Positions 1-7,214 of a stretch of 12,431 nucleotides of DNA are shown one piece after another. How positions within the stretch are numbered: the first letter of the stretch is position 1; every line of letters starts with the position of its first letter. The position numbers and the translations under genes are program-made. Under the pieces are notes generated by a model that saw nothing but the letters and a program-made list of their open reading frames with translations, searched no databases and had not been told where the DNA came from. The stretch is from UBA5499 sp002426275 (GTDB lineage: Bacteria; Bacillota; DTU084): contig CALASN010000011.1 in assembly GCA_937888735.1 (NCBI GenBank), positions 1-12,431 on the forward strand, in the 5' to 3' direction.

Positions 1-2416
1 CCAGCAGCCAGCCTTCCGGTTTGCCTGCCTGCTGTCCATTGAGAAAAACTTGGAAGTCTCCGCGCTCCAAGATGAGCTCCAGATTTTCCGGCAACTGTTC
101 AACTGTGAATTTGAAGAAAAGCTCAACTTTAGCGCCGTCTTGAGGGTGAGACTGTCCAACCCACAGATAACGCTGCTGGAGACCGTTAAGATGCACTTGT
201 CGCATTCCCAGACGCTCTCGCAGCTGATATTGGGCCTGCCAGAGGGGCTTGAACTCGGACCATACTTCTCCTTCAAACCGCCAAGCGCAGACGTCAAGCG
301 GTAAAATATTGGGCATGGTACGTTGCTGAGACCACAGAGGGCCCAATTCATAGGTTTGAACGCTCTGCTGCGGCTCCGGCTTTACTGGTTCCGGGACAGC
401 GTTCAAATCTACCACGAAGAGCTTAGATGCGGCCGGGGCGAACTCCGCGTGAAAAACGGCCGAGTCGGGGTTTTCACATGCTACAGGCTGAATCTCTCCT
501 GTGAGGGCGTCAAACTCTTCCACTTTTCCCGTCACAGGCAGCTTTATATCCACCTGATAGCCCCGCTCCCGATCGTTGTTGACTAAAAAATAAATCGCTT
601 TATCCTCAAAATGCCGTTCCATGCATAGGATGCTGCCCACGGGCAGGCCTAATTGATCGGCGATCTTAACCCGCGCGGGCAACAGCTCCTCCAGCTTGGC
701 AAAAAGCTCTGCTTGGGTTTCCGCCCGGAAAACGCCCTCTTGTCGCCAAAGCGCAGCTAGCTCAGGAGCCGGCCTGGCTTCCACCTCACTGGGGGCGTCT
801 CCGAAGAGCAACACTTTTCCACCCTTATCCAAAAGTTCCTTGAGCAAGGAAACCGTAGATGCCAGAAGCGTCGCACAGTACGGAATTAAAACCACTTTGT
901 AGCCGGCCTCTCCCACCTGCAGGGCAGAGTCCTGAACTTTACCAAAGTCCGCAAGCACAAGTTCATCGCCAAAGTCAAAATCGCATTTTCGCGCCAGGAG
1001 CTGTTTAGCCAATTCGTTGAGCTCATAGCCAAAATCGTTAAGTTCATTCAGGTTTTGATCGTAAAGCCGAGACCAGGCCGTGGTCTGAGGATGAAGCACC
1101 AGTAGTTCACGGACAGGCTTGCCCTGAGTGAGGACTGCGGCCAGCCTGGCAAAGTAATCTTCAACCACATTATTTTCCCGCCACCAGGTTGTATTGTAAT
1201 TATAGCTGCCCGGATAATCTCGTTTGCGGCACCCGCGCAGGGAATAAAGTGTCAGATGCTGGCAGCGCAGGTTGACTCCCATCACATATTGCCAGTCTCC
1301 CACCCACTTCTGTCCTTCAAAGGTGAATTCCCAACCTGTGCAGCCATATGTTTCGGACAAGACCCGGTTTCTTCCCAACTGATTGGCCACGGAGGTACAC
1401 TGCTTAACAGTGAGATATTCATTGGTCTGTTCCGACAAAAGATCAATGCCCGGCAGCTGCTGCTGACAATAATGCGGCATGATAGCTCCACCTTTCCAGG
1501 TGGCAGTTCCCAACTCATTTTCGCATAAGTAATGGCCTGTAAAGGCGATCCCATGCGCCTGGCACCATTCTCCCAGCTGCCTGCTGTAAGCGGAGACAAA
1601 ACGCTCGGTGATGGTGTACCAAAAATCATGTCGCGTTTTGGCGGAAGCTTGGCCGTCTAGAAACAAATAGGGCGCTACGCTGAGGAAGTCATAGCCTCGC
1701 CGCTGGCGGAAATACTCGGCGAAGCCAGCAGTCCAAGGCACGAAACGCCTGTTGAATTTCACGGCGGAGACGCCGCAGATATTCGGTTCGTCCGTGAAAA
1801 TCCCAGGGACTGTAGTGCCGAAATCTTCGCCCACTTGCTGTAAATACGCCTCGTAAGTGCTCGCAATGAAAGCTCGCACTGATTCGGGATTTAAGTTATC
1901 CGAAGGTGCTTGGCCGTTGAACCAGGGACTAGGTTCTGCCAGCTCCTGCCGGAAAAGGAGATACTTTTCACCTTCCTGCAAAGGGCCGTCCCCATCGCGC
2001 AGCGAGACAAGCTTGTTCCCGCTGACTTTTCCCCTAAATACAGCTAATGTTTGCTCTTGCGGCAAAGTGAGGCTGAGCTCTAATGTGAGCACCTTAAGCT
2101 GAAAGGCCTCTCCCTGCTTGGTGACCAGTCCCCCGGCCGCGCCGCTGGGCCAACGATCTTCGTCATAGAGCCAGGCTCCCATTCCTTCTTCCCGGGCAGC
2201 CTCCACTGCTGTCTTTACACAGTTCATCCAAGCTTCGCCAAGATATTCTGTTTCCAACCCGTCTCTGGAATGCATAAAAAAGCCGCCCATGCCGTGCTCT
2301 TTCATTTGCCGCACCTGCCAGGCGATTTCTTCAGGCTCCAATTTATCGTTCCAAGACCAAAACGGAGCGCTGCGAAATTCAGCGGGCGGATTGGAAAAAA
2401 GCGTTCGTAAATTCAC
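1..2416 (-). CDS. GH106-like glycoside hydrolase (alpha-L-rhamnosidase-type), 3' end beyond window
   Basis: An uninterrupted minus-strand frame of 805 codons starts at GTG 2416 and reaches the left edge with no stop, so the C-terminus is missing. The start is set by a strong GAGGAGGGG ribosome binding site at 2421-2430. The N-terminus has the pattern typical of GH106-like proteins: FWSWND near residue 19, GGFFMHSRDGL near 44, and AWLYDEDRWPSG near 81. A TIM-barrel-like core follows, with IFTDEP at 206-211, FTGHYLCEN at 292-300 and LSETYGCTGW at 353-362; E210 and E355 are candidate catalytic acids by inference. The tail after about residue 735 resembles a carbohydrate-binding beta-sandwich. 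No signal peptide is visible, so it is probably cytoplasmic and acts on imported oligosaccharides. It lies 60 nt downstream of an AraC-type regulator that probably controls it. The family call is firm; the substrate (rhamnosides or another deoxysugar or galactoside) is uncertain. Confidence 0.82.
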   Translation of the reverse strand, partial: MNLRTLFSNPPAEFRSAPFWSWNDKLEPEEIAWQVRQMKEHGMGGFFMHSRDGLETEYLGEAWMNCVKTAVEAAREEGMGAWLYDEDRWPSGAAGGLVTKQGEAFQLKVLTLELSLTLPQEQTLAVFRGKVSGNKLVSLRDGDGPLQEGEKYLLFRQELAEPSPWFNGQAPSDNLNPESVRAFIASTYEAYLQQVGEDFGTTVPGIFTDEPNICGVSAVKFNRRFVPWTAGFAEYFRQRRGYDFLSVAPYLFLDGQASAKTRHDFWYTITERFVSAYSRQLGEWCQAHGIAFTGHYLCENELGTATWKGGAIMPHYCQQQLPGIDLLSEQTNEYLTVKQCTSVANQLGRNRVLSETYGCTGWEFTFEGQKWVGDWQYVMGVNLRCQHLTLYSLRGCRKRDYPGSYNYNTTWWRENNVVEDYFARLAAVLTQGKPVRELLVLHPQTTAWSRLYDQNLNELNDFGYELNELAKQLLARKCDFDFGDELVLADFGKVQDSALQVGEAGYKVVLIPYCATLLASTVSLLKELLDKGGKVLLFGDAPSEVEARPAPELAALWRQEGVFRAETQAELFAKLEELLPARVKIADQLGLPVGSILCMERHFEDKAIYFLVNNDRERGYQVDIKLPVTGKVEEFDALTGEIQPVACENPDSAVFHAEFAPAASKLFVVDLNAVPEPVKPEPQQSVQTYELGPLWSQQRTMPNILPLDVCAWRFEGEVWSEFKPLWQAQYQLRERLGMRQVHLNGLQQRYLWVGQSHPQDGAKVELFFKFTVEQLPENLELILERGDFQVFLNGQQAGKPEGWLL

Positions 2417-2476
2417 AATATCCCCTCCTCAGGGCTATTGTAACAAAGCGGCTCCAAAGACGTTAGCACATATTTA

Positions 2477-3313
2477 TCATGTTAAGCCTTTTCTTGTCCG
2501 GAACTGACTGGGCGATTGACCAACCCTGCTGCGAAAGAGTCTGGCAAAATAATTTGGATCCTCAAAGCCGACCGAATCTGCAATCTCACTTATTGGCAGC
2601 TCGCTTGTGAGCAAAAGTTCCATCGCCTGACTGAGGCGGATGTTTTGCAGATACTGTAAAGGCGATATGCCAACCAACTGGCTAGCGAGCCGGGAGAATT
2701 GTTCGGGACTCAAGTTATGTGCAGTTGCTACCTGTTCTAATTTAATCTTTTCTTGCCAATGGGTCTCCAAATAAGCCAGCGCTGCTTGAACTTTTCCCGC
2801 CGGAGCATAACCGCTGTCTTTCACTTGCGTTCCCGCGAGTTCTCTTCCTGCAAATACCAAAATCAGGCTCAACAGCGCAGAGAGAACCTCTTGAAATCCT
2901 GACGCCTTGTTTTGCAGCTCCAGAATCATCTGTTGCAGGATCTCCTTCAGCTGTTTTTGTTTAGCCACTGGAATGTGCAGGCGCAGCCTCTCAGCTCCGG
3001 ACAACAACCGCTTTATGCCTGGAAGAACTGCTATTCCCTCTGGAATAGCTTCCGGCAAAAAAAGACAGTTATAGAGTTTAGCGTCTTTGGAGCGCGTATA
3101 AAGATGCACTTCTCCGGGCCTAATGCAGAAAAGATCGCCAGCGGTAAGGATGTTGCGTCTTCCTTCCCACTGATGATTCAACAGGCCGTGCTCAAAAAAA
3201 ACTAGCTCATAGAAAGGATGACTATGGGCCATAACGTCAGTTTGCTGGGGAAATAAGCCAACATAAATCTGGCTGTCTTGAAAATACCGCAATCCCGATA
3301 ATTGTCTTGTCAC
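2477..3313 (-). CDS. AraC-family transcriptional regulator with N-terminal cupin domain
   Basis: This 278-residue protein has the usual two-part AraC layout. Residues about 15-90 form a cupin-type sensor domain, with a histidine-rich strand (MAHSHPFYELVFF, 28-40) and PGEVHLY (66-72). Residues about 173-275 form a double helix-turn-helix domain. Its first helix pair is near 192-213, and its second carries the family signature ISEIADSVGFEDPNYFARLF (241-260) followed by GQSPSQFR. It starts with GTG at 3313, which overlaps the stop of the upstream transporter gene by 4 nt (GTGA). A strong AAGGAGG site lies inside the transporter's last codons at 3321-3328, so translation is probably coupled. The next gene downstream is the GH106-like hydrolase, as is common for AraC activators of sugar-use genes. 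The inducer is presumably a sugar, but nothing in the sequence identifies it. Confidence 0.93.
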   Translation of the reverse strand: MTRQLSGLRYFQDSQIYVGLFPQQTDVMAHSHPFYELVFFEHGLLNHQWEGRRNILTAGDLFCIRPGEVHLYTRSKDAKLYNCLFLPEAIPEGIAVLPGIKRLLSGAERLRLHIPVAKQKQLKEILQQMILELQNKASGFQEVLSALLSLILVFAGRELAGTQVKDSGYAPAGKVQAALAYLETHWQEKIKLEQVATAHNLSPEQFSRLASQLVGISPLQYLQNIRLSQAMELLLTSELPISEIADSVGFEDPNYFARLFRSRVGQSPSQFRTRKGLT

Positions 3314-4515
3314 TCCCGCGCCTCCTTCTTGTCAGGGTCTTCACGCTGCTGCGGCACGTAATCATGGTCAACTCTGACCACAGCATGATAGGTGGGATTG
3401 AACTGGTGAATCTTCTCTGCGATGAGTTCCGTCAGCCGCTCATCGCTGTAGCGGAACCCGAAGGGAACTACCACATCGAAAATCAGATTGGAGTGGCTCA
3501 CGCCCCTGACCACACGAAAATCGTGCATGCCGATCTCAGGCGCGACGGAAGAGATGAGCAGCCCCACTTGGTTTTTCAATTCCTCTGTCTTTTCATCTGT
3601 GGTGATAGGATCATAATGAATGACCAGATGGATGCCTTCATGTTCCAAAAAATCCCGTTCGATATTATCAATGATATCGTGAGCGATCATCACGTCCAGA
3701 TCGGAAGACACTTCGCAGTGTACGGTGGCGAAACGTTTTCCCGCGCCGTAGCTGTGAATCGCCAGATCGTGCAAACCGATGATGTGATCGTAACTCAATA
3801 TTTTTACATAAATTTCGTCCACAAGATCTTTGGCGGGCGCCGTGCCCAGCAAAGGACTTATGGTGTCCTGCACCAGCTTCACCCCGCTGATCAAGATGAA
3901 GACTGCCACAATCATTCCCATGTAGCCGTCTAAATTGACGCCGGTCATGATTGTAACGATTGCAGCCAGCAAAACGGCAGCTGTGGCCACAATATCGTTT
4001 CTGCTGTCAAGTGAAGTGGCAAGCAGGGCTGTGGAATCAATCAGCTTACCGATCTTGCGATATAGCTTACATTGCCAAAGTTTTACCAAAATCGAAACCA
4101 CCAGGATAGCCATTGCCAAAAGACCAAAGTTGGCACTCTGAGGAGCGATTATTTTCTTAAATGAACTTCCAATCAGCTGTAGACCCAAAAATAAGACTAT
4201 AAAGGACACAATCAAGCCGGATATATACTCCATGCGAGCGTGTCCGAAGGGATGCTGAGCATCCGCAGGCTTGCCAGAAAGTTTAAAGCCGAAGAAAGTA
4301 ACCACCGCCGAACCGGAATCTGAAAGGTTGTTAATGGCATCGGCCACTATGGCGATGCTGCCGGAGAGCAGACCCGCCGTGATCTTAAGCAGGAAAAGCA
4401 AAAGATTTGAACAGATCCCCACGCTGCTTGCAAAATTGCCGTAGCGTTCCCGCACTCTGCAATCGGTGAGATCTTGCGCGTCTTTTCTCAAATATTTAAT
4501 TATAAATCCGAACAA
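3310..4515 (-). CDS. Cation diffusion facilitator (CDF) transporter, possibly Mn-type
   Basis: This is a 401-residue inner-membrane metal/proton antiporter of the CDF family. About six membrane segments span residues 30-222, followed by a cytoplasmic region. Helix 2 carries DAINNLSD (59-66) and helix 5 carries DSRND (170-174), giving an N62xxxD66 / D170xxxD174 metal site. Zinc-type members usually have histidine at one of these positions, and an Asn-Asp-Asp-Asp set is known from Mn-exporting CDFs, so Mn2+ is the better guess. HPFGHARMEYI (88-98) is the conserved helix 2-3 loop. After the first ZT-dimer domain (about 228-310), a second domain of about 75 residues follows to near 390. The start is TTG 4515, preceded by GAGGTG at 4521-4526 with 5-nt spacing; the first in-frame ATG is internal at residue 95. 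It is first in an operon with the AraC regulator and the glycoside hydrolase, an unusual pairing. Confidence 0.93.
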   Translation of the reverse strand: MFGFIIKYLRKDAQDLTDCRVRERYGNFASSVGICSNLLLFLLKITAGLLSGSIAIVADAINNLSDSGSAVVTFFGFKLSGKPADAQHPFGHARMEYISGLIVSFIVLFLGLQLIGSSFKKIIAPQSANFGLLAMAILVVSILVKLWQCKLYRKIGKLIDSTALLATSLDSRNDIVATAAVLLAAIVTIMTGVNLDGYMGMIVAVFILISGVKLVQDTISPLLGTAPAKDLVDEIYVKILSYDHIIGLHDLAIHSYGAGKRFATVHCEVSSDLDVMIAHDIIDNIERDFLEHEGIHLVIHYDPITTDEKTEELKNQVGLLISSVAPEIGMHDFRVVRGVSHSNLIFDVVVPFGFRYSDERLTELIAEKIHQFNPTYHAVVRVDHDYVPQQREDPDKKEARE

Positions 4516-5121
4516 AGTTACACCTCGCCATATATAATCTTAGCTCGTATCTCCTGCTTTACAGCAATCACGAATAAATTCTCGGTTGAGAGAACAAAAT
4601 CCTTTGTGGGCTTTGAGTTAAAGGAAAGATTCCTCCCGCAAACTTCAGCGGCATACAGTAAGCAGGGCTGTGTGGCTCGTTAAATGGGTTTTGCGTAAGT
4701 TCAAACAGCGAAGGGCGCGGAGGAACGCCTAACATTAGCTTGGCGTGATTACTAACAGTTTTCATCCTTTGAGAATTTATCAGTAATTACCATGAAACCA
4801 ATTAGGCTTAACTAAAAAGGGACATAGCAAAGCAAACTCACCCTGCGGAGAACGGTGAAGAGGGCATACGCCAAATACGACGAGTTAAGACGCGGCTTCT
4901 TCAGATATTGCGGCGCGTAAAACGTCATCTGGAACGCTTACGCCGAGTTTTACAAGTTGACGTGGCTTTTTACTTTCGGGGCAAACGGTATGTACTGCCT
5001 AACTTGCATCGATTTTTCCCGATAGTTCCGTCAGATTTTATCCGTTCAGCCAGCACAGGGATTACGCCTCAGACATTGGCAAGCCTTACGGCTTGAATAT
5101 GCGGTATACGTTTATTTTAAA
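4516..5121. other. Gene-poor intergenic region between CDF operon and IclR gene
   Basis: About 600 nt carry no gene I can support. The right-hand end holds the leader of the CDF gene, with an AT-rich TATATA-like stretch at 4531-4536 but no convincing -35 partner. Only short open frames occur. The longest of note, plus-strand 4908-5096 with no ribosome binding site, gives a very arginine-rich peptide (LRRVKRHLERLRRV) that I do not recognise; it could be a decayed fragment. A short perfect hairpin, CAAGCC-TTAC-GGCTTG, lies near 5079-5094, downstream of the IclR gene. It is not followed by a T-run on either strand, so it is not a clear terminator. Base composition changes within this stretch: CpG is sparse up to about 4840 and dense from about 4865. 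Confidence 0.6.
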
Positions 5122-5898
5122 TTAGTCCATCCTCGGTTTTAGTTGAAAAAGCTGCACAGTTATTTCTGCCGACGCTTTTTTCAGCAGATTGACGTAATAA
5201 TCTATTTCGTCGACCGTTTTCTGGCCGATGAAGCCTGAGAAGGAAAGCGCAGATATAATTTCGCCGGTTTTCGCCCTCACAGGAACGGCTATGCAGAAAC
5301 CCTCCTCCTGCGATTCGTGCGCATCGAGCGCGTACCCCCGCTCTCTGACGCGGCAAAGCTCTTCGCTGAATTTATTTCTGTCAGTTATAGTATAGGGCGT
5401 CATACGCTTCATCTCGGTCAGATCGAGGATTCCACCGAGTATCTTATCTGGAAGCTCGGAAAGCAGGATTTTGCCGCACGCGCTCGCGTAAACAGGCAGC
5501 ACGGTTCCGACCGGGGGAACGTAATCTACAATCTTCTCGGTACGCGACTGGCCAAGGATATAACATTTCGCACCGTCGCGCACGACGAGATTCATCGCCT
5601 GTTGCTCCGAAACGCTCAGGCGCGCCATAACGAAATAGGCGACCTCCTTCATCGCCAGCCAGAAACTGGTTTTTTCGGTCACAAAGGAGATTTTGTGCCC
5701 GAGAATATACTTTTCGTTTTCGTCCTGATAGACCCATCCGTGCGAAAGCAGCGTCTTGAGCATCCGGAAGGCCGTCGCCGGGCTGAGCGAGCAGAGCTTA
5801 GCAAGCTCGTTCACGCCGAGCGGGCGGTTGGCTTCCCTCACCGCGTCGAGCAACGACAGCGCCTTTTCCAGCGCCTTGACATTGCTGGTTCCTTCCAT
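5122..5898 (-). CDS. IclR-family transcriptional regulator
   Basis: This 258-residue protein matches the IclR family in length and layout. Residues about 6-68 form the winged helix-turn-helix, with LGVNELAKLCSLSPATAFRM (27-46) as the recognition region. Residues about 85-255 form the effector-binding domain, including the family signature GTVLPVYASACGKILL (131-146) and GYALDAHESQEEGFCIAVPV (188-207). I chose ATG 5898 because GGGAGG at 5910-5915 lies 11 nt upstream. A longer reading frame to 5955 would run back through the promoter and has no ribosome binding site. The gene is divergent from the sialidase-fold/YgjV pair, with 165 nt between the two start codons, and is the obvious regulator of that pair. 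The effector is unknown; IclR proteins usually sense small organic acids or sugar-derived catabolites. Confidence 0.93.
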   Translation of the reverse strand: MEGTSNVKALEKALSLLDAVREANRPLGVNELAKLCSLSPATAFRMLKTLLSHGWVYQDENEKYILGHKISFVTEKTSFWLAMKEVAYFVMARLSVSEQQAMNLVVRDGAKCYILGQSRTEKIVDYVPPVGTVLPVYASACGKILLSELPDKILGGILDLTEMKRMTPYTITDRNKFSEELCRVRERGYALDAHESQEEGFCIAVPVRAKTGEIISALSFSGFIGQKTVDEIDYYVNLLKKASAEITVQLFQLKPRMD

Positions 5899-5925
5899 AT
5901 GTATGCAGTCCTCCCATCTTTTCTC

Positions 5926-5955
5926 ATTATAATACATACGGCTCAGATAAATCAA
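5926..5955 (-). promoter_or_regulatory. Sigma70-type promoter of the IclR-family gene
   Basis: On the minus strand, TTGATT (5950-5955) and a perfect TATAAT (5926-5931) are separated by 18 nt. Transcription would start near 5919, giving a leader of only about 20 nt that begins just before the GGGAGG site. An inverted repeat, TATGTAT (5898-5904) and ATACATA (5932-5938), straddles the -10 and the start codon and could serve autoregulation; that part is speculative. Confidence 0.65.
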
Positions 5956-5978
5956 TTTTATTCTTATTTTGCCGCCGC

Positions 5979-6007
5979 TTGACAGCGCCGGAATTTTGCG
6001 CTACAAT
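5979..6007 (+). promoter_or_regulatory. Near-consensus sigma70-type promoter of the sialidase-fold/YgjV pair
   Basis: A perfect TTGACA (5979-5984) and TACAAT (6002-6007) are separated by the optimal 17 nt. The expected transcription start is about 6013-6015, some 50 nt before the ATG at 6064. A promoter this strong next to a palindrome at +1 suggests control mainly by repression. Confidence 0.8.
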
Positions 6008-6013
6008 CAAATT

Positions 6014-6031
6014 ATGAAATGCCTATTTCAT
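6014..6031. promoter_or_regulatory. Palindromic operator, probable IclR-family binding site
   Basis: A perfect inverted repeat, ATGAAAT-GCCT-ATTTCAT, lies exactly at the predicted transcription start of the plus-strand pair. The arms resemble the GAAAT/ATTTC half-sites known for IclR-type operators. Binding here would block promoter clearance. Assignment to the adjacent regulator is inferred from position and half-site shape. Confidence 0.6.
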
Positions 6032-6063
6032 TTTAACCACGTCAATGAATGGAGGAAAAGCTC

Positions 6064-7206
6064 ATGACAGAATCAACCGCACTCGCCGCAAGGGGCGACC
6101 TATTCCCGGTCTGGGACCCCACCGTGCCTTTCCCTTCGCACGAAACGATGCCCGATCCTGATAAAATCACGCATGTGGCAATCGAGCGCGCCAAGCCCGA
6201 GGGCTGGCATTACCTGCATGAGGCCACGATCCAGTGGCATAACGGACGCTTTCTGGCGGCGTTCGCCAACCATCGCATACGCGAAACCGGCGATTACGAC
6301 GAAATCATCCGCGGCTGTACCTCGACCGACGGCCTGCACTGGAGCAAGCCGGAGGTTTGGTGCGAGCCTCCCCTCATCGGCGCGAACTCGTATAATCACC
6401 CGCTGCTGTTCTCTCACGACGGCATCCTTTACGGTTTCTTTGTCTGCTGGGACGACGGTCACCATCCGCACACCGAGATATTTACGCTCGACGAATCAAC
6501 AGGACTGTGGAACCATCATCCCGAGTCGAAAATACCGATGTTCCTTCCCTTCTGCACTCCGCAGAAAATGGAGGACGGCAACTGGATTCTCGGCGGCGAG
6601 AACCACTGGTATTATGCCGCCGTCGCGATAAGCCATGGTGACGATCTGCTGCACTGGGATTTCGTGCGCATACCTCGGGACGACGATTTCAAGATACTTT
6701 TCCCTGAAACGGCGATCGTCGACTACGGCGGCGGGCATCTGCTTGCGGTCTGCCGTCCGTACAACGGAGGCCAGCCAAACCCCATCAGTGAAAACCTGCG
6801 TATGTCTACCGCCCCGATTTCCGAAAGCTTCGATTTCGGCCGCAGCTGGACGAAGCTAACTCTCTCAAACTATCCGCTCTCCGAAAGTCAACCGTTTGCA
6901 GGTCGTCTCAGCACCGGGCAGAATTATCTGCTTACCAACAGCCTTGAGGAAGAGCGCGCGCTGCTCTCTATTGCGGTCACCGAACCGGGCGGCAAGCTAT
7001 TCCGGCGCGTTTACAAAGTACGCCATCAAAAATGGCCGGCAAGAAGGCTGTTCGGAGGCTTCGGAGACGAAACCTATGTTGGCAAACCGACCGAATGGTC
7101 GTATCCTAACGCCTTCGAACGCGACGGCAGGCTCTACATAGCCTATTCCCAGGGCAAGGAGGACTGCGTGCTAACGATAATCCCTGTAGACGAGCTGAAA
7201 GCCTGA
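6064..7206 (+). CDS. Sialidase-fold (BNR/Asp-box) beta-propeller protein, putative cytoplasmic glycosidase
   Basis: This 380-residue protein has the repeat pattern of six-bladed sialidase-like propellers. There are two Asp boxes, STDGLHW (87-93) and the canonical SFDFGRSW (255-262), and a typical late blade WSYPNAFERDGRLYIAYS (345-362), whose Tyr347 sits where sialidase-family enzymes often have a functional tyrosine. FPET (213-216) and CRPYNGG (230-236) are further candidate active-site segments. I do not see a clear FRIP motif or a full arginine triad, so true sialidase activity is unproven. No signal peptide is present, implying a cytoplasmic enzyme acting on an imported substrate. ATG 6064 is preferred because GGAGG at 6051-6055 lies 8 nt upstream; an earlier in-frame ATG at 6049 overlaps that site. 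It is first in an operon with the YgjV-family gene and is probably repressed by the divergent IclR protein. Confidence 0.8.
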   Translation: MTESTALAARGDLFPVWDPTVPFPSHETMPDPDKITHVAIERAKPEGWHYLHEATIQWHNGRFLAAFANHRIRETGDYDEIIRGCTSTDGLHWSKPEVWCEPPLIGANSYNHPLLFSHDGILYGFFVCWDDGHHPHTEIFTLDESTGLWNHHPESKIPMFLPFCTPQKMEDGNWILGGENHWYYAAVAISHGDDLLHWDFVRIPRDDDFKILFPETAIVDYGGGHLLAVCRPYNGGQPNPISENLRMSTAPISESFDFGRSWTKLTLSNYPLSESQPFAGRLSTGQNYLLTNSLEEERALLSIAVTEPGGKLFRRVYKVRHQKWPARRLFGGFGDETYVGKPTEWSYPNAFERDGRLYIAYSQGKEDCVLTIIPVDELKA

Positions 7207-7214
7207 CGTCCGTC

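Noticed and set aside
1282..1629. Minus-strand 115-codon open frame
   Set aside because: Out-of-frame shadow inside the GH106-like gene, whose own frame is open across the whole region.
2437..2442. TACAAT -10-like element upstream of the GH106-like gene
   Set aside because: It would start transcription at about 2430, inside the ribosome binding site, and has no -35 partner; chance is more likely.
3307..3933. Plus-strand 208-codon open frame
   Set aside because: Lies entirely antisense to the CDF transporter, has no ribosome binding site, and its translation resembles no family.
5079..5094. CAAGCC-TTAC-GGCTTG hairpin considered as the IclR gene terminator
   Set aside because: Short stem and no T-run on the minus strand.
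5317..5982. Plus-strand 221-codon open frame
   Set aside because: Antisense shadow of the IclR-family gene that also runs through its promoter; the minus-strand protein has full family signatures.
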